A DNA stretch of 64,000 nt from assembly GCA_030685025.1 (NCBI GenBank), contig JAUXWC010000040.1, positions 1 through 64,000 on the forward strand. The letters are read 5' to 3'. The notes under the pieces are model-generated. The model was not told the DNA's origin, did no database searches, and saw only the letters and a program-made list of their open reading frames with translations. Below are positions 15,993 to 24,600 of this stretch, one piece after another. The stretch is from Rhodoferax sp. (lineage in GTDB: Bacteria; Pseudomonadota; Gammaproteobacteria; Burkholderiales; Burkholderiaceae_C). Positions within the stretch are counted from its first letter, which is position 1; each line of letters starts with the position of its first letter. The translations under genes and the position numbers were made by a program.

Positions 15993-18028
15993 GTGACGGC
16001 CTATGAACTGCTGGAAAGCCTCAATCTGCTCGACGAAAACGAGCACATAGAAGCCAAGCGCGCCTCGGAAGCTGGCAAGTCCATTCTGGAAACCATCTGC
16101 GCTTTCGCCAACGAGCCGGGACTGGGCGGTGGTTGGTTGCTGCTGGGCGTGGTGCGTGAAGACCAGGCACTATTCCCCGCCTATGAAGTAGAAGGCATTG
16201 ACCAGCCTGAAAAGCTGGGTGCCGAGATTGCCACCCAATGCCGCAACACATTCAACCAACCCGTGCGCGTGGAAATCAGCTCTGAGTTCATCCACGGCAA
16301 GACCGTGCTGGTGGTCCATGTGCCCGAGGCACAACCGCAAGATAAACCTGTCTTCTTCAAGGCCCAAGGCCTGCCCAAAGGCGCGCTGCGCCGCATCAGC
16401 AGCACCGACCAGCACTGCACCGACGACGACCTGGCCGTCTTCTACCAAGGCCGCCAAACGGAAAGTTTTGACTCCACGCTGGTAGCCGATGCAACCCTGG
16501 AAGATCTGCAACCCGAAGCCATTGCCGACTACCGCCAGTCCCGCGCCGCGGCCAACCCCGATGCCGAAGAACTGCGCTGGAGTGATGAAGACTTGCTGCA
16601 ATCCCTGGGCTGCATCCGCCGCAACCCGCAAGGCCCCAACCCCGAAGCCTGGCAACCCACGGTGGCCGGCCTCATGCTGTTTGGCAAACCGGTGGCGCTG
16701 CGCCGCTGCTTCCCCATGATGCGGGTGGACTACATCCGCGTGCCCGGCCGGGAATGGGTGCCCCACCCAGACCGCCGCTTTGACACCATCGACCTGCGCG
16801 ACCCACTGTTGCGTTTGGTGCGCCGCGCCCAGGCCGCCATTCTGGACGACTTGCCCAAGGGCTTTGCACTGGAAGAAGGCGACCTGCAACGGCGCGATAC
16901 ACCCGCCATTCCCCTGCGGGTGATTCGCGAAGCCCTGGTCAACGCACTGATGCACCGCAGCTATCCGCACACAGCCCTGTGCAAATCATTCGCTACGCCA
17001 ACCGGCTGGAGATTCGCAACCCTGGCTTTTCGCTCAAGTCGCAAGACCACCTGGGCGAACCCGGCTCCCAATTGCGCAACCCCAAGATCGCCGCCGCCCT
17101 GTACGACACCCGGCTGGCCGAAACCAAAGGCAGCGGCATCCGCGTCATGCGCGAGAGCATGGAGCAGGCGGGTCTGACGCCGCCCTTGTTTGAGTCCGAC
17201 CGGGGTAACGACCAGTTTGTGGCCCGCTACTTCTTTCACCACTTCTTGGGAGAGGAAGACATTGCCTGGCTGGCCCAGTTCAAAGACCTGCACCTGAGCG
17301 AGGACGAAGCCAAGGCCCTGATCGTGGTGCGCGAGGCCGGTGCCATCAACAACGGCACCTACCGCGAGTTGACCAAGGTGGACACCTTGACCGCCAGCCA
17401 GTCCCTGCGCCGCATGCGCGATGCGGGGCTGCTGGCCCAAAAGGGGCGAGGCTCAGCCACTTACTATGTACCGACCGAGAGGTTACTGGATAGCGGCTTA
17501 TGCAGTAACCCCGAGGCCTTATCTGGTGAGCCAGAAGGCTTATCTACCAAGCTTGACGGCTTATCTACCAAGGCCGATGCCCTATCTACCACCCCTGAAG
17601 GCGTATCTGCCATGCTCGCCAACGAGCAAGACACGCAACGCAAAGCCCTGCTGAATGAGCTGCCGGGTGCGCTTGCGGCAAGAATTGGGGCCATCGGGCA
17701 ACGCCATCCGCCCGGTGAAGTGTGTGACGCCATTGTGGAAGTCTGCCGCTTGCGAGACTGGCGCGCGGAAGAGCTGGCGATTTTGCTGCAACGGCATTCA
17801 CGCTACGTGCGCAACAACTACCTGCGCCCGCTGATGCGAGATGGGCGGCTGGCGATGACCAACCCGAATGAGCCGAGCGATCCGCAGCAAGCTTATCGCG
17901 CGGTGGCTACTGATCAGCCTGATCTACCCGCTTTTGTACCTTGTCCAGCAAGAACACATCCATTAACGACAAATCTGGCTGCTGCATCAGTGCGTGGGTG
18001 TACTGCTCACCGAGAATTCGCCCGGTAA
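15993..18028 (+). pseudogene. AlbA_2/AAA_4 (Schlafen-like) ATP-binding regulator, frameshifted
   Basis: The frame starting at GTG 15993 (AGAGG 8 bases upstream) reads MTAYELLESLNLLDENEHIEAKRA, an AlbA_2 domain, and runs to HRSYPHTA near 16978. From there the protein continues only in another frame as VQIIRYANRLEIRNPGFSLKSQ..ETKGSGIRVMRESM, the HATPase_c_4 part. Restoring one base in the C-run at 16974-16976 rejoins both halves. The second half adds winged-helix segments (YRELTKVDTLTASQSLRRMRDAGLL). A linker with 21-base repeats lies at 17516-17614. The C-terminus runs into the opposite-strand relic at 17907. It may be a true mutation, a variable tract or an assembly error. Confidence 0.75.
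17516..17614 (+). repeat. 21-bp tandem repeat inside the AAA_4 gene
   Basis: About four and a half in-frame units of 21 bases, with GGCTTATCTACCAAG as the best conserved core, encode seven-residue repeats of the form (G/A)LSTKx(D/E). They lie in a linker between two folded parts of the protein. Copy number is likely to vary between strains. Confidence 0.65.
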
Positions 18029-18400
18029 TACGCACCTCCACCCGCTGCTGCTCTGGCTCAATCACATAGTCCGGCAGTGGGAAAAACCGCTTGCGCTGTT
18101 CGATGAACATGCGCCGAATGCCACTGCCCACCGTATCGATCACATTGACCCGCCCGCCAACGGCGTAGTCCTGATGGGCGATGGCGTTGTGCAAAGCCTC
18201 GCGGATCACCCAGGCATCGTATTGCGCACGTCGGTAGGAAACAGCGTGCCCGGCGGCAAGTAGCGCACCGTGAGGTTGCGAAGCCGATTTTGAAAACCCC
18301 TTTTCTTGCGCGACAGTGGCAGCTCGCGAACATCCACAACGGTTTTCACCTGCGCGGCTTGCAGGCGGGCGATGAAGGCCTCAATGGTCGGGCCCGTCAA
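17907..18400 (-). pseudogene. Mosaic relic: DUF488 N-terminus joined to a gutted AAA_4 ATP-binding protein
   Basis: Reading the minus strand, 18400 to ~18300 encodes TIEAFIARLQAAQVKTVVDVRELPLSRKK, the start of a DUF488 protein. A frame change follows, and then NLTVRYLPPGTLFPTDVRN and VIREALHNAIAHQDYAVGGRVNV, from the ATP-binding region of an AAA_4 protein. The next residues, IDTVGSGIRRMFIEQRKRFFPLPDY, belong some 70 residues further on in such proteins, so an internal piece is gone. The end LMDVFLLDKVQKRV is the usual C-terminal region. At least two deletions and one frame change have produced this; it cannot be functional. Confidence 0.7.
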
Positions 18401-18499
18401 ATATCCAGCAAGTACCCATGGATTTGCAAGTGATTGATTCGCATGAACTTTTTTCGGCGTGGCAGGACAATTTTCTCAATTCATCAAATATCCAGCAAG
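18397..18499. repeat. 16-bp direct repeat, 87-bp period
   Basis: TCAAATATCCAGCAAG occurs at 18397-18412 and again at 18484-18499. The first copy is at the start of the DUF488 relic and the second abuts the palindrome upstream of the HTH/PIN pair. It could be a duplicated operator or the footprint of an insertion/deletion. Confidence 0.6.
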
Positions 18500-18513
18500 C
18501 AAATTCATTTGCT
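18498..18513. promoter_or_regulatory. Palindromic operator candidate of the HTH/PIN pair
   Basis: AGCAAAT at 18498-18504 and ATTTGCT at 18507-18513 form a perfect 7-2-7 palindrome. Downstream, TCGACA (18514-18519) and TAATGC (18537-18542) at 17-base spacing could be the -35 and -10 boxes, so the palindrome would sit just upstream of the promoter about 90 bases before the antitoxin gene. Confidence 0.45.
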
Positions 18514-18601
18514 TCGACAATTTCGTTTACTGCGAATAATGCTACGATCCCAACTATTGCGACTGGCCAGCCCCCAAGGCCGCTGCACGAAGGAGCACCC
18601 C

Positions 18602-19078
18602 ATGAAAGACCAAGAAGTACTAGACCCCGCCAACGCCGCCGAAGCCGAAATGGCAGCCGTGGCCCACCAATGCCTGGTGACGGCGCTGGATCACTCCAAG
18701 GCGGATCACATCAACATCATTCTGGATGTGGGCACGGATGGCGACGAAAAACACGAAACACCCGTGCTGAAGCTACCACCCCGCGCCTTGCGCTTCTTTG
18801 CTGACGTATTGCGGCAAATGGCCAAACAAGAGCCCATGTTGCTGGTGCCGCAAAAACACGAACTCACCACGCAAGAAGCGGCCAATTTTTTGAACGTGTC
18901 ACGCCCCTTCGTCATCAAGGAAATCGAAGCCAACCGCCTCAAATGCCGCAAGGTCAATCGCCACCGCCGCATCGAATTTGAAGAACTGCGCCGCTACCAG
19001 GCCGCGCAGCAACAACAATCGGAACAGGCCCTGCAAGACCTGACCCAACTGTCTGAAGCGCTGGGGTTGGAGTTTTAA
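18602..19078 (+). CDS. Excisionase-type HTH antitoxin
   Basis: 158 residues from ATG 18602, with AAGGAG at 18590-18595. The C-terminal part has an excisionase/MerR-like helix-turn-helix: LTTQEAANFLNVSRPFVIKEIEANRLKCRKVNRHRRIEFEELRRYQAAQQ. Such HTH proteins are the standard antitoxin partners of PIN_3 toxins. The first ~90 residues (ADHINIILDVGTDGDEKHETPVLKLPPRALRFFADVLRQMA) may hold the toxin-binding or dimer part. The stop TAA is followed without any gap by the GTG of the PIN gene. Confidence 0.8.
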   Translation: MKDQEVLDPANAAEAEMAAVAHQCLVTALDHSKADHINIILDVGTDGDEKHETPVLKLPPRALRFFADVLRQMAKQEPMLLVPQKHELTTQEAANFLNVSRPFVIKEIEANRLKCRKVNRHRRIEFEELRRYQAAQQQQSEQALQDLTQLSEALGLEF

Positions 19079-19654
19079 GTGGCGGGCTCGGCACGCTACA
19101 CGGCCATTCTGGACGCCAACGTCCTCTACCCGCAATTGATCCGTGACACCCTGCTGAGTCTGGCCGTTGAGCGCCTCTACCATGCGCGTTGGAGCGCCAC
19201 GATTCATGCGGAGTGGACTCGCAACCTGGCCAAAGACCGCCCAGAACTCGCCGCCAAACTACCACTGGTCGTCGAACGCATGAACGCCAGCGTGCCCGAC
19301 TGTCTGGTGACAAATTACGAAAAACTAGCCAACAGCATCGAATTGCCAGACCCTGATGACCGCCACGTCGTGGCCGCCGCCATTGTTGGCCACGCAGACG
19401 CTATCGTCACCTTCAACACCAAGGACTTTCCGATGGCTGTATTGGTGCCCTACGGCATTGAAGTCCAGCACCCCGATGAATTCTTGATGAACCAATTGCA
19501 GTTGCAAGAAATACCAGCGCTCAGAGCCATCAAAAAGATGCGTGCCCGCTGGACCAACCCGGCACGGCCAGCGCAAGAACTTATCACGGCGTTTGAGAAA
19601 CGGGGCCTGCCGATGACGGCGGATTTGCTGCGCGAGGCTGTCACGCTGATTTAA
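19079..19654 (+). CDS. PIN-domain toxin (VapC-like, PIN_3)
   Basis: 191 residues. The PIN nuclease acids are visible: Asp in YTAILDANVLYP, Glu in TIHAEWTRNL, and Asp in IELPDPDDRHVVAAAIVGHADAIVTFNTKDF. PIN toxins cut tRNA, rRNA or mRNA using Mg. The GTG start touches the antitoxin stop (TAAGTG), so the two are translated together. The C-terminal ~60 residues are an extension past the core typical of this longer PIN_3 group. Confidence 0.8.
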   Translation: MAGSARYTAILDANVLYPQLIRDTLLSLAVERLYHARWSATIHAEWTRNLAKDRPELAAKLPLVVERMNASVPDCLVTNYEKLANSIELPDPDDRHVVAAAIVGHADAIVTFNTKDFPMAVLVPYGIEVQHPDEFLMNQLQLQEIPALRAIKKMRARWTNPARPAQELITAFEKRGLPMTADLLREAVTLI

Positions 19655-19656
19655 TG

Positions 19657-19715
19657 CCAAATCGGCCTGTAGCCACCGTGGAATGTGCGCAAGAAGCTAT
19701 CAAAAACAGAGCAAA
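19657..19715 (+). repeat. ~57-bp intergenic repeat, copy 3
   Basis: Aligns with 12981-13037 over the whole length: CCAAATCGGCCTGTAGCC, then TGGAATGTGCGCAAGAAGC and TATCAAAAACAGAGC. It begins three bases after the PIN toxin stop. The first ~20 bases also resemble 14308-14328, after the first DUF4143 gene, which is probably a partial copy. Confidence 0.55.
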
Positions 19716-19792
19716 TTACACGTCGAATCCGACGGCCAATTCTCGCCTCAAAATGGCTGTCTCCTGACCATCCCTGACCTGACCGCCCAACC

Positions 19793-21028
19793 ATGCGCAT
19801 CCTTCACACCTCCGACTGGCATTTGGGCCAGCATTTCATGGGCAAGAACCGTCAGGCAGAGCATCAAGCATTGATCGACTGGCTGCTGAACCAAGTCGAT
19901 GCGCACGCGGTGGACGCGGTGCTTATCGCGGGCGACATCTTCGACACCGGCGCGCCACCCAGCTACGCACGTGAGCTGTACAGCCAGTTGGTGGTGCGGC
20001 TGCACGGTGCGGGTGTTGCACTGTTAGTGCTCGGGGGCAACCATGATTCGGTCGCCACTTTGGGAGAAAGTCGCGCCTTGTTAGCCTGCCTCAGCTCGAC
20101 GGTTGTTGCCGCGATTGATGATCCGGCAAGCCAGGTCGTCGTGCTGCCTTTCCGCGGCGGCAAGGGCGAGGCGGGCTGCATCGTCTGCGCCGTGCCTTTC
20201 ATACGCCCTCGTGACGTATTGCAAAGCCAGGCGGGGCAGAGTGCCGAGGAAAAGCAGCAGTCCATGCAAGCGGCCATACAGGCCTATTACCAATCGGTTT
20301 CTGAGGCGGGCCGCGCACGCCAAACGGCCCTGACCCAAGAGCTGGGTCGCACCGTGCCGCTAATTGCCACCGGGCACCTCACCACCGTGGGGGCCAGCAG
20401 CAACGAGTCGGTGCGCGAGATTTATGTGGGCTCGCTCGATGCCTTCCCCACGTCTGCGTTTCCGCCGGTGGACTACATCGCGCTGGGGCACATCCACAAG
20501 CCGCAAAAAGTTGGAGGACTGGATCACATTCGCTACTGCGGCTCGCCCATCCCACTGGGGTTTGACGAAGCGCGGCAGCAAAAGGAAGTGTTGCTAGTGG
20601 ACCTGGGCGCGAATGGGCTGACGGCCATCACGCCCTTAGCTGTGCCGCGTTTCCAGCCACTAATTTCTGTCAGCGGCAACCTGCTGGCGCTGGCCGTTGC
20701 CATCACCGCCGCCGCCCTTGAAGGCTCTGCCGAACAATCCGTATGGCTTGAAGTCACTGTGGCGGAGGACGATTATTTGTCCGACCTGCCGGCGCGTATC
20801 GAAGCCATGACGCAAGGCTTGCCAGTGGATGTGTTGCGCGTGCGCCGCCAGCGTGGCAATGCCGCGGCCAGCATCGTTGGCGAGGTGAGCGAAACCCTGG
20901 ATGAACTCAGCCCCGACGATGTGTTTGCACGCCGCCTGGCGCAGGAAGAACTGACACCAGAACTGCAACTGGCCCTGGGCCAGCGCTACCGCACAGTAGT
21001 GACCAGCCTCACCGAGGTGCAGGCATGA
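19793..21028 (+). CDS. sbcD: Exonuclease SbcCD, nuclease subunit
   Basis: 411 residues with all calcineurin-type phosphoesterase motifs in order: D-x-H in HTSDWHLG (residues 6-12), GDIFD, GNHDS, and GHLT and GHIHKP near residues 190-230. SbcD is the Mre11-like subunit that cuts hairpins and blocked DNA ends. The ATG of sbcC overlaps its stop (ATGA), the normal operon layout. The 138-base gap upstream holds the repeat copy 3 and no clear promoter. Confidence 0.95.
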   Translation: MRILHTSDWHLGQHFMGKNRQAEHQALIDWLLNQVDAHAVDAVLIAGDIFDTGAPPSYARELYSQLVVRLHGAGVALLVLGGNHDSVATLGESRALLACLSSTVVAAIDDPASQVVVLPFRGGKGEAGCIVCAVPFIRPRDVLQSQAGQSAEEKQQSMQAAIQAYYQSVSEAGRARQTALTQELGRTVPLIATGHLTTVGASSNESVREIYVGSLDAFPTSAFPPVDYIALGHIHKPQKVGGLDHIRYCGSPIPLGFDEARQQKEVLLVDLGANGLTAITPLAVPRFQPLISVSGNLLALAVAITAAALEGSAEQSVWLEVTVAEDDYLSDLPARIEAMTQGLPVDVLRVRRQRGNAAASIVGEVSETLDELSPDDVFARRLAQEELTPELQLALGQRYRTVVTSLTEVQA

Positions 21029-24000
21029 AAATCCTCAGCCTGCGCCTGAAGAACCTCAACTCGCTCAAGGGTGAATGGAAGATCGATTTCACCCAAGCCC
21101 CCTTTGCCGACAACAGCCTGTTTGCCATCACCGGCCCCACCGGCGCGGGCAAATCCACATTGCTGGATGCCATCTGCCTAGCCCTGTACCACGAGACACC
21201 GCGCCTGAAAAGCATCTCCGCATCAAGCAACGACATCATGACCCGCCACACGGTGGACTGTCTGGCCGAGGTGGAATTTGAGGTGAAGGGCGCGGTGTAC
21301 CGCGCCTTCTGGAGCCAGCGCCGCGCCCGCGACAAGGTAGACGGCGCGCTGCAAGCACCCAAAGTGGAACTGGCCAGCGTGGATCGCGCCAGCGGCACGG
21401 GCACGATTTTGAGCAGCCAGAGCAACGACAAACTCAAACGCATTGCCGAGATCACCGGCCTGGACTTTCCCCGCTTCACCAAGTCCATGCTGCTGGCCCA
21501 AGGCGGCTTTGCCGCTTTTCTGAATGCCAGCGCCAACGACCGCGCCGAGCTGTTGGAGGAACTGACCGGAACCGAGATTTACGGCGACATTTCGCGCAGC
21601 GTGTTTGAGCAGGCGCGGGAGGCCAAGCAGCAACTGGACCAACTCAAAGCCCGCGCCGATGGCGTGGAACTGTTGAGTGCTGAAAACCGCGATGCGATGC
21701 AAGCCGATGTGGAACGCTGGGGCAACGAACTGGCGGGCGTGCAAACTGCCCACCAGACCACCTTGGCACAACGCCAGTGGCACTTGAACCTGGCGCACAG
21801 CGTGCAAGACGTGCAAGCCACCGAGGCCGCGCGCGGTGATGCGGAAACCGCGTTGAAAGCTGCCATGCCCGATCTGCAACGCCTGGCCGACAGCGAGCCC
21901 GCGCAAGCGCTCAAGCCGCTGCACCACATCTGGCAGCAAGCCCAAACCACATGCAACGACAGTGAAGCCGTGCTGGCAACGCTGCAAGGGGAGCAGCAAC
22001 GCGATACGGCAACCCACTACCAGCAGCACCACCTGGCCCAAACCCTGGCCATCCAGATTGCGGACAACGCGCAAGGCCAGCTCACGCTGACAGAAAAAGA
22101 ACACCAACAGCACGCCGACTTCTGCGCCACGCACCCGCAGCGCGCCGCCCTGGGCGAGCGCCTGGGCGGCTGGCGCCAGCAGTTTGAACAACGCCATAAG
22201 CTGCAACAAGCCCTTGCAACCCAGCAAGTGGCTTTGCAGGCATTGCAAGACGAACAAGCCGAGCGCAGCCGCACACTCACAGCCCAGGGCGCGGTGGTTG
22301 AAACTGCGGCGCTGGCAAAAGCGGAGTCAGAGTCCGCGCACCAATCTGCCCAGGCGGAACAGGATCAACGCCTGGCAGGCCAGACGCCTGCGGAGTTGCG
22401 CGCGCAGTGGCAGGCCGAGCAAGGCCATGTCAACCGTTGGCAACAACTGGAGGCATTGGCCAAACAGCGCCGCGAACTCAGCGTTCAGCAAGCCGCGCTG
22501 GCCGAACAGGTGCGGCAAGGCGAGGCCGCACTCACCGAACAAACCGCAACGGTTGTGGCGCTGCGCGAGCAGCACAAGGCGTTGAGAGAGCAAGTAACCG
22601 ACAAGCAAAAGTTGCTCGACCAAGAGCGCCGCATTCAAAGCCTGGACGCACACCGCCTGGCCTTGCAGCCGGGCGAGGCTTGCCCCTTATGCGGCGCCGT
22701 GAAGCACCCCGGCATCGAGACCTACCAGGCACTCGACGTATCGGCCACCGCCACCGCCTTGCAGGAGAAGCAGAACGCGCTTGAAAAGCTGGTGACCCAA
22801 GGCCACACCGCCGCCGCCGCTTTGGCCGCGAGCAAAGCCAATCAAACCGAGCGGTTGAGCCAACAAGATAAAACCGCTCAGCACATCAGCCAGTGGCAAA
22901 CCGATTGGGCCGCATCCATCAGCCAAGTGAATGCGGCACCACCACTGACCGGTGACGATTGGCAAAGCGCCGAGACCGTGGCCGCAGGGCACCAAGCCGC
23001 GTTGCAGGCACTGGACAAACTCGCCAGCCACCTGCAAGCTGTGGAGACGGGCGAGAAAACGTTGCAGCGTGCCCAAGCCGCTGCCAACCAAAGCACCCAG
23101 GCCCTGCAAACTGCGCAAAGCCAGCTTGCGCTGTTGCAGCAATCGGCCCAAGACGCGCAGGCCCGCCATGCGACTCTGGTGCAGACCGGCCAAAACAACC
23201 AAGAAGACCTTACAACCCTGGAGGCAAGCCTGCAAGCCACATTGGCGGAGGCGGGCTTCGCCCTACCAGCCGAGCCCAAGCCCTGGCTGCAAGAGCGGGA
23301 CGGTGAATGGCAACACTGGCAACAAACCCAACGCCAATTGCAAGAATTGGCCCAAGCCATCACCCGCCAACAAGCCCAGCGCGACGCCACGCAGACAGCG
23401 GCAAACCTGTGGACACAACGCTGGTCCGAGCTGCAAGCCAGTCGTGCGAATGAACCAGCGATAGCACTGCCCGCGCAAGCGGAGGTCGCCGCCGCTGATT
23501 TGCCCGCTGCACTCGACGCCTGCGTCCAGCAAATAGCCCGCCTGAGCGAGTCCATAGCCGCCCTGAACGGCCGACACGCACAGGCTCAGACAGCGCTTGC
23601 GCAGCAACGCGCAACCTTGTTGGACGCTGAAGCCGCATGGCACACCGCCCTGCGGATGAGCCCTTTTGCCGACGCGTCTGCGTTTGCGGCCGCCCTATTG
23701 CCCGAGCCAGAACGCCTGCGCCTGACGGCCTTGAAAGAATCCCTGCACGCCGCACAGCAGCGCGCGAGCGCCCTGCTGCAATCCGCCCGCGACAAACACG
23801 CGCAGTTGCAGGCAGAGGCCCTCACGCCACTGGCCCCCGAAGACATCGCCACGCAACTGGCGGCGCTGGAAACGCAGCGCGGTAGCTTGAGCGAACAAAT
23901 CGGCGCCCAGCGCGCCTTGCTGGCCAGTGACGCGCAGCACCGCAAAAACCAGCAAGCGTTGTTTGAGCAAATCAACGCGCAAACCGTGGAGTCCGACATC

Positions 24001-24495
24001 TGGCAGCGGCTGGACAGCCTGATCGGCTCCGCCAAAGGCGACAAGTTCCGAAAGTTTGCCCAGGGCCTCACGCTGGACCATTTGCTACAGCTCGCCAACC
24101 GCCACCTTGCGCGCCTGCATGGCCGCTACCTGCTGCGCCGCAAGCCCACGGGGGAACTGGAGCTGGACATTGTTGATGCGTGGCAGGGCGACACCACGCG
24201 CGACACACGCACCCTGTCCGGCGGCGAAGGCTTTCTGGTCAGCCTGGCCCTGGCCTTGGCGCTGTCGGATTTGGTGAGCCACAAGACGTCCATCGATTCG
24301 CTGTTCCTCGACGAAGGCTTTGGCTCGTTGGACGGCGACACGTTGGAGATTGCGCTGACAGCGCTGGATTCACTGAACGCCAACGGCAAGATGATAGGCA
24401 TCATTAGCCACGTGGAAGCAATGAAGGAGCGCATCCCCGCGCAGATCAGGGTGGAGAAGGGCGGGGGGATTGGGCATTCTCGGCTGGTCGTTTAG
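21025..24495 (+). CDS. sbcC: Exonuclease SbcCD, ATPase subunit
   Basis: 1156 residues, SMC/Rad50-like. Walker [17 protein letters not shown] is at about residues 33-48. Two long coiled coils rich in Gln/Ala/Leu flank the zinc hook C-P-L-C at residues 553-556 ([14 protein letters not shown]). The C-terminal part has the ABC signature [19 protein letters not shown] and Walker [13 protein letters not shown]. It works with SbcD as a processive ATP-dependent DNA end and hairpin nuclease. About 100 bases of featureless sequence separate it from the convergent ATPase gene. Confidence 0.95.
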   Translation: MKILSLRLKNLNSLKGEWKIDFTQAPFADNSLFAITGPTGAGKSTLLDAICLALYHETPRLKSISASSNDIMTRHTVDCLAEVEFEVKGAVYRAFWSQRRARDKVDGALQAPKVELASVDRASGTGTILSSQSNDKLKRIAEITGLDFPRFTKSMLLAQGGFAAFLNASANDRAELLEELTGTEIYGDISRSVFEQAREAKQQLDQLKARADGVELLSAENRDAMQADVERWGNELAGVQTAHQTTLAQRQWHLNLAHSVQDVQATEAARGDAETALKAAMPDLQRLADSEPAQALKPLHHIWQQAQTTCNDSEAVLATLQGEQQRDTATHYQQHHLAQTLAIQIADNAQGQLTLTEKEHQQHADFCATHPQRAALGERLGGWRQQFEQRHKLQQALATQQVALQALQDEQAERSRTLTAQGAVVETAALAKAESESAHQSAQAEQDQRLAGQTPAELRAQWQAEQGHVNRWQQLEALAKQRRELSVQQAALAEQVRQGEAALTEQTATVVALREQHKALREQVTDKQKLLDQERRIQSLDAHRLALQPGEACPLCGAVKHPGIETYQALDVSATATALQEKQNALEKLVTQGHTAAAALAASKANQTERLSQQDKTAQHISQWQTDWAASISQVNAAPPLTGDDWQSAETVAAGHQAALQALDKLASHLQAVETGEKTLQRAQAAANQSTQALQTAQSQLALLQQSAQDAQARHATLVQTGQNNQEDLTTLEASLQATLAEAGFALPAEPKPWLQERDGEWQHWQQTQRQLQELAQAITRQQAQRDATQTAANLWTQRWSELQASRANEPAIALPAQAEVAAADLPAALDACVQQIARLSESIAALNGRHAQAQTALAQQRATLLDAEAAWHTALRMSPFADASAFAAALLPEPERLRLTALKESLHAAQQRASALLQSARDKHAQLQAEALTPLAPEDIATQLAALETQRGSLSEQIGAQRALLASDAQHRKNQQALFEQINAQTVESDIWQRLDSLIGSAKGDKFRKFAQGLTLDHLLQLANRHLARLHGRYLLRRKPTGELELDIVDAWQGDTTRDTRTLSGGEGFLVSLALALALSDLVSHKTSIDSLFLDEGFGSLDGDTLEIALTALDSLNANGKMIGIISHVEAMKERIPAQIRVEKGGGIGHSRLVV

Positions 24496-24600
24496 TCAAG
24501 GGAATCGCGGTGAACCCCTCTCCTTGGCGCCACCGTGTTGCCGACCTAACCTGCAGTGCCGCCACGATGTGACGATGAGCCTTGTGATCTGCGATGAGTA

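Noticed and set aside
24496..24600. A terminator between sbcC and the RloC-like gene
   Set aside because: No stem with a T-run could be found in this 105-base gap on either strand.
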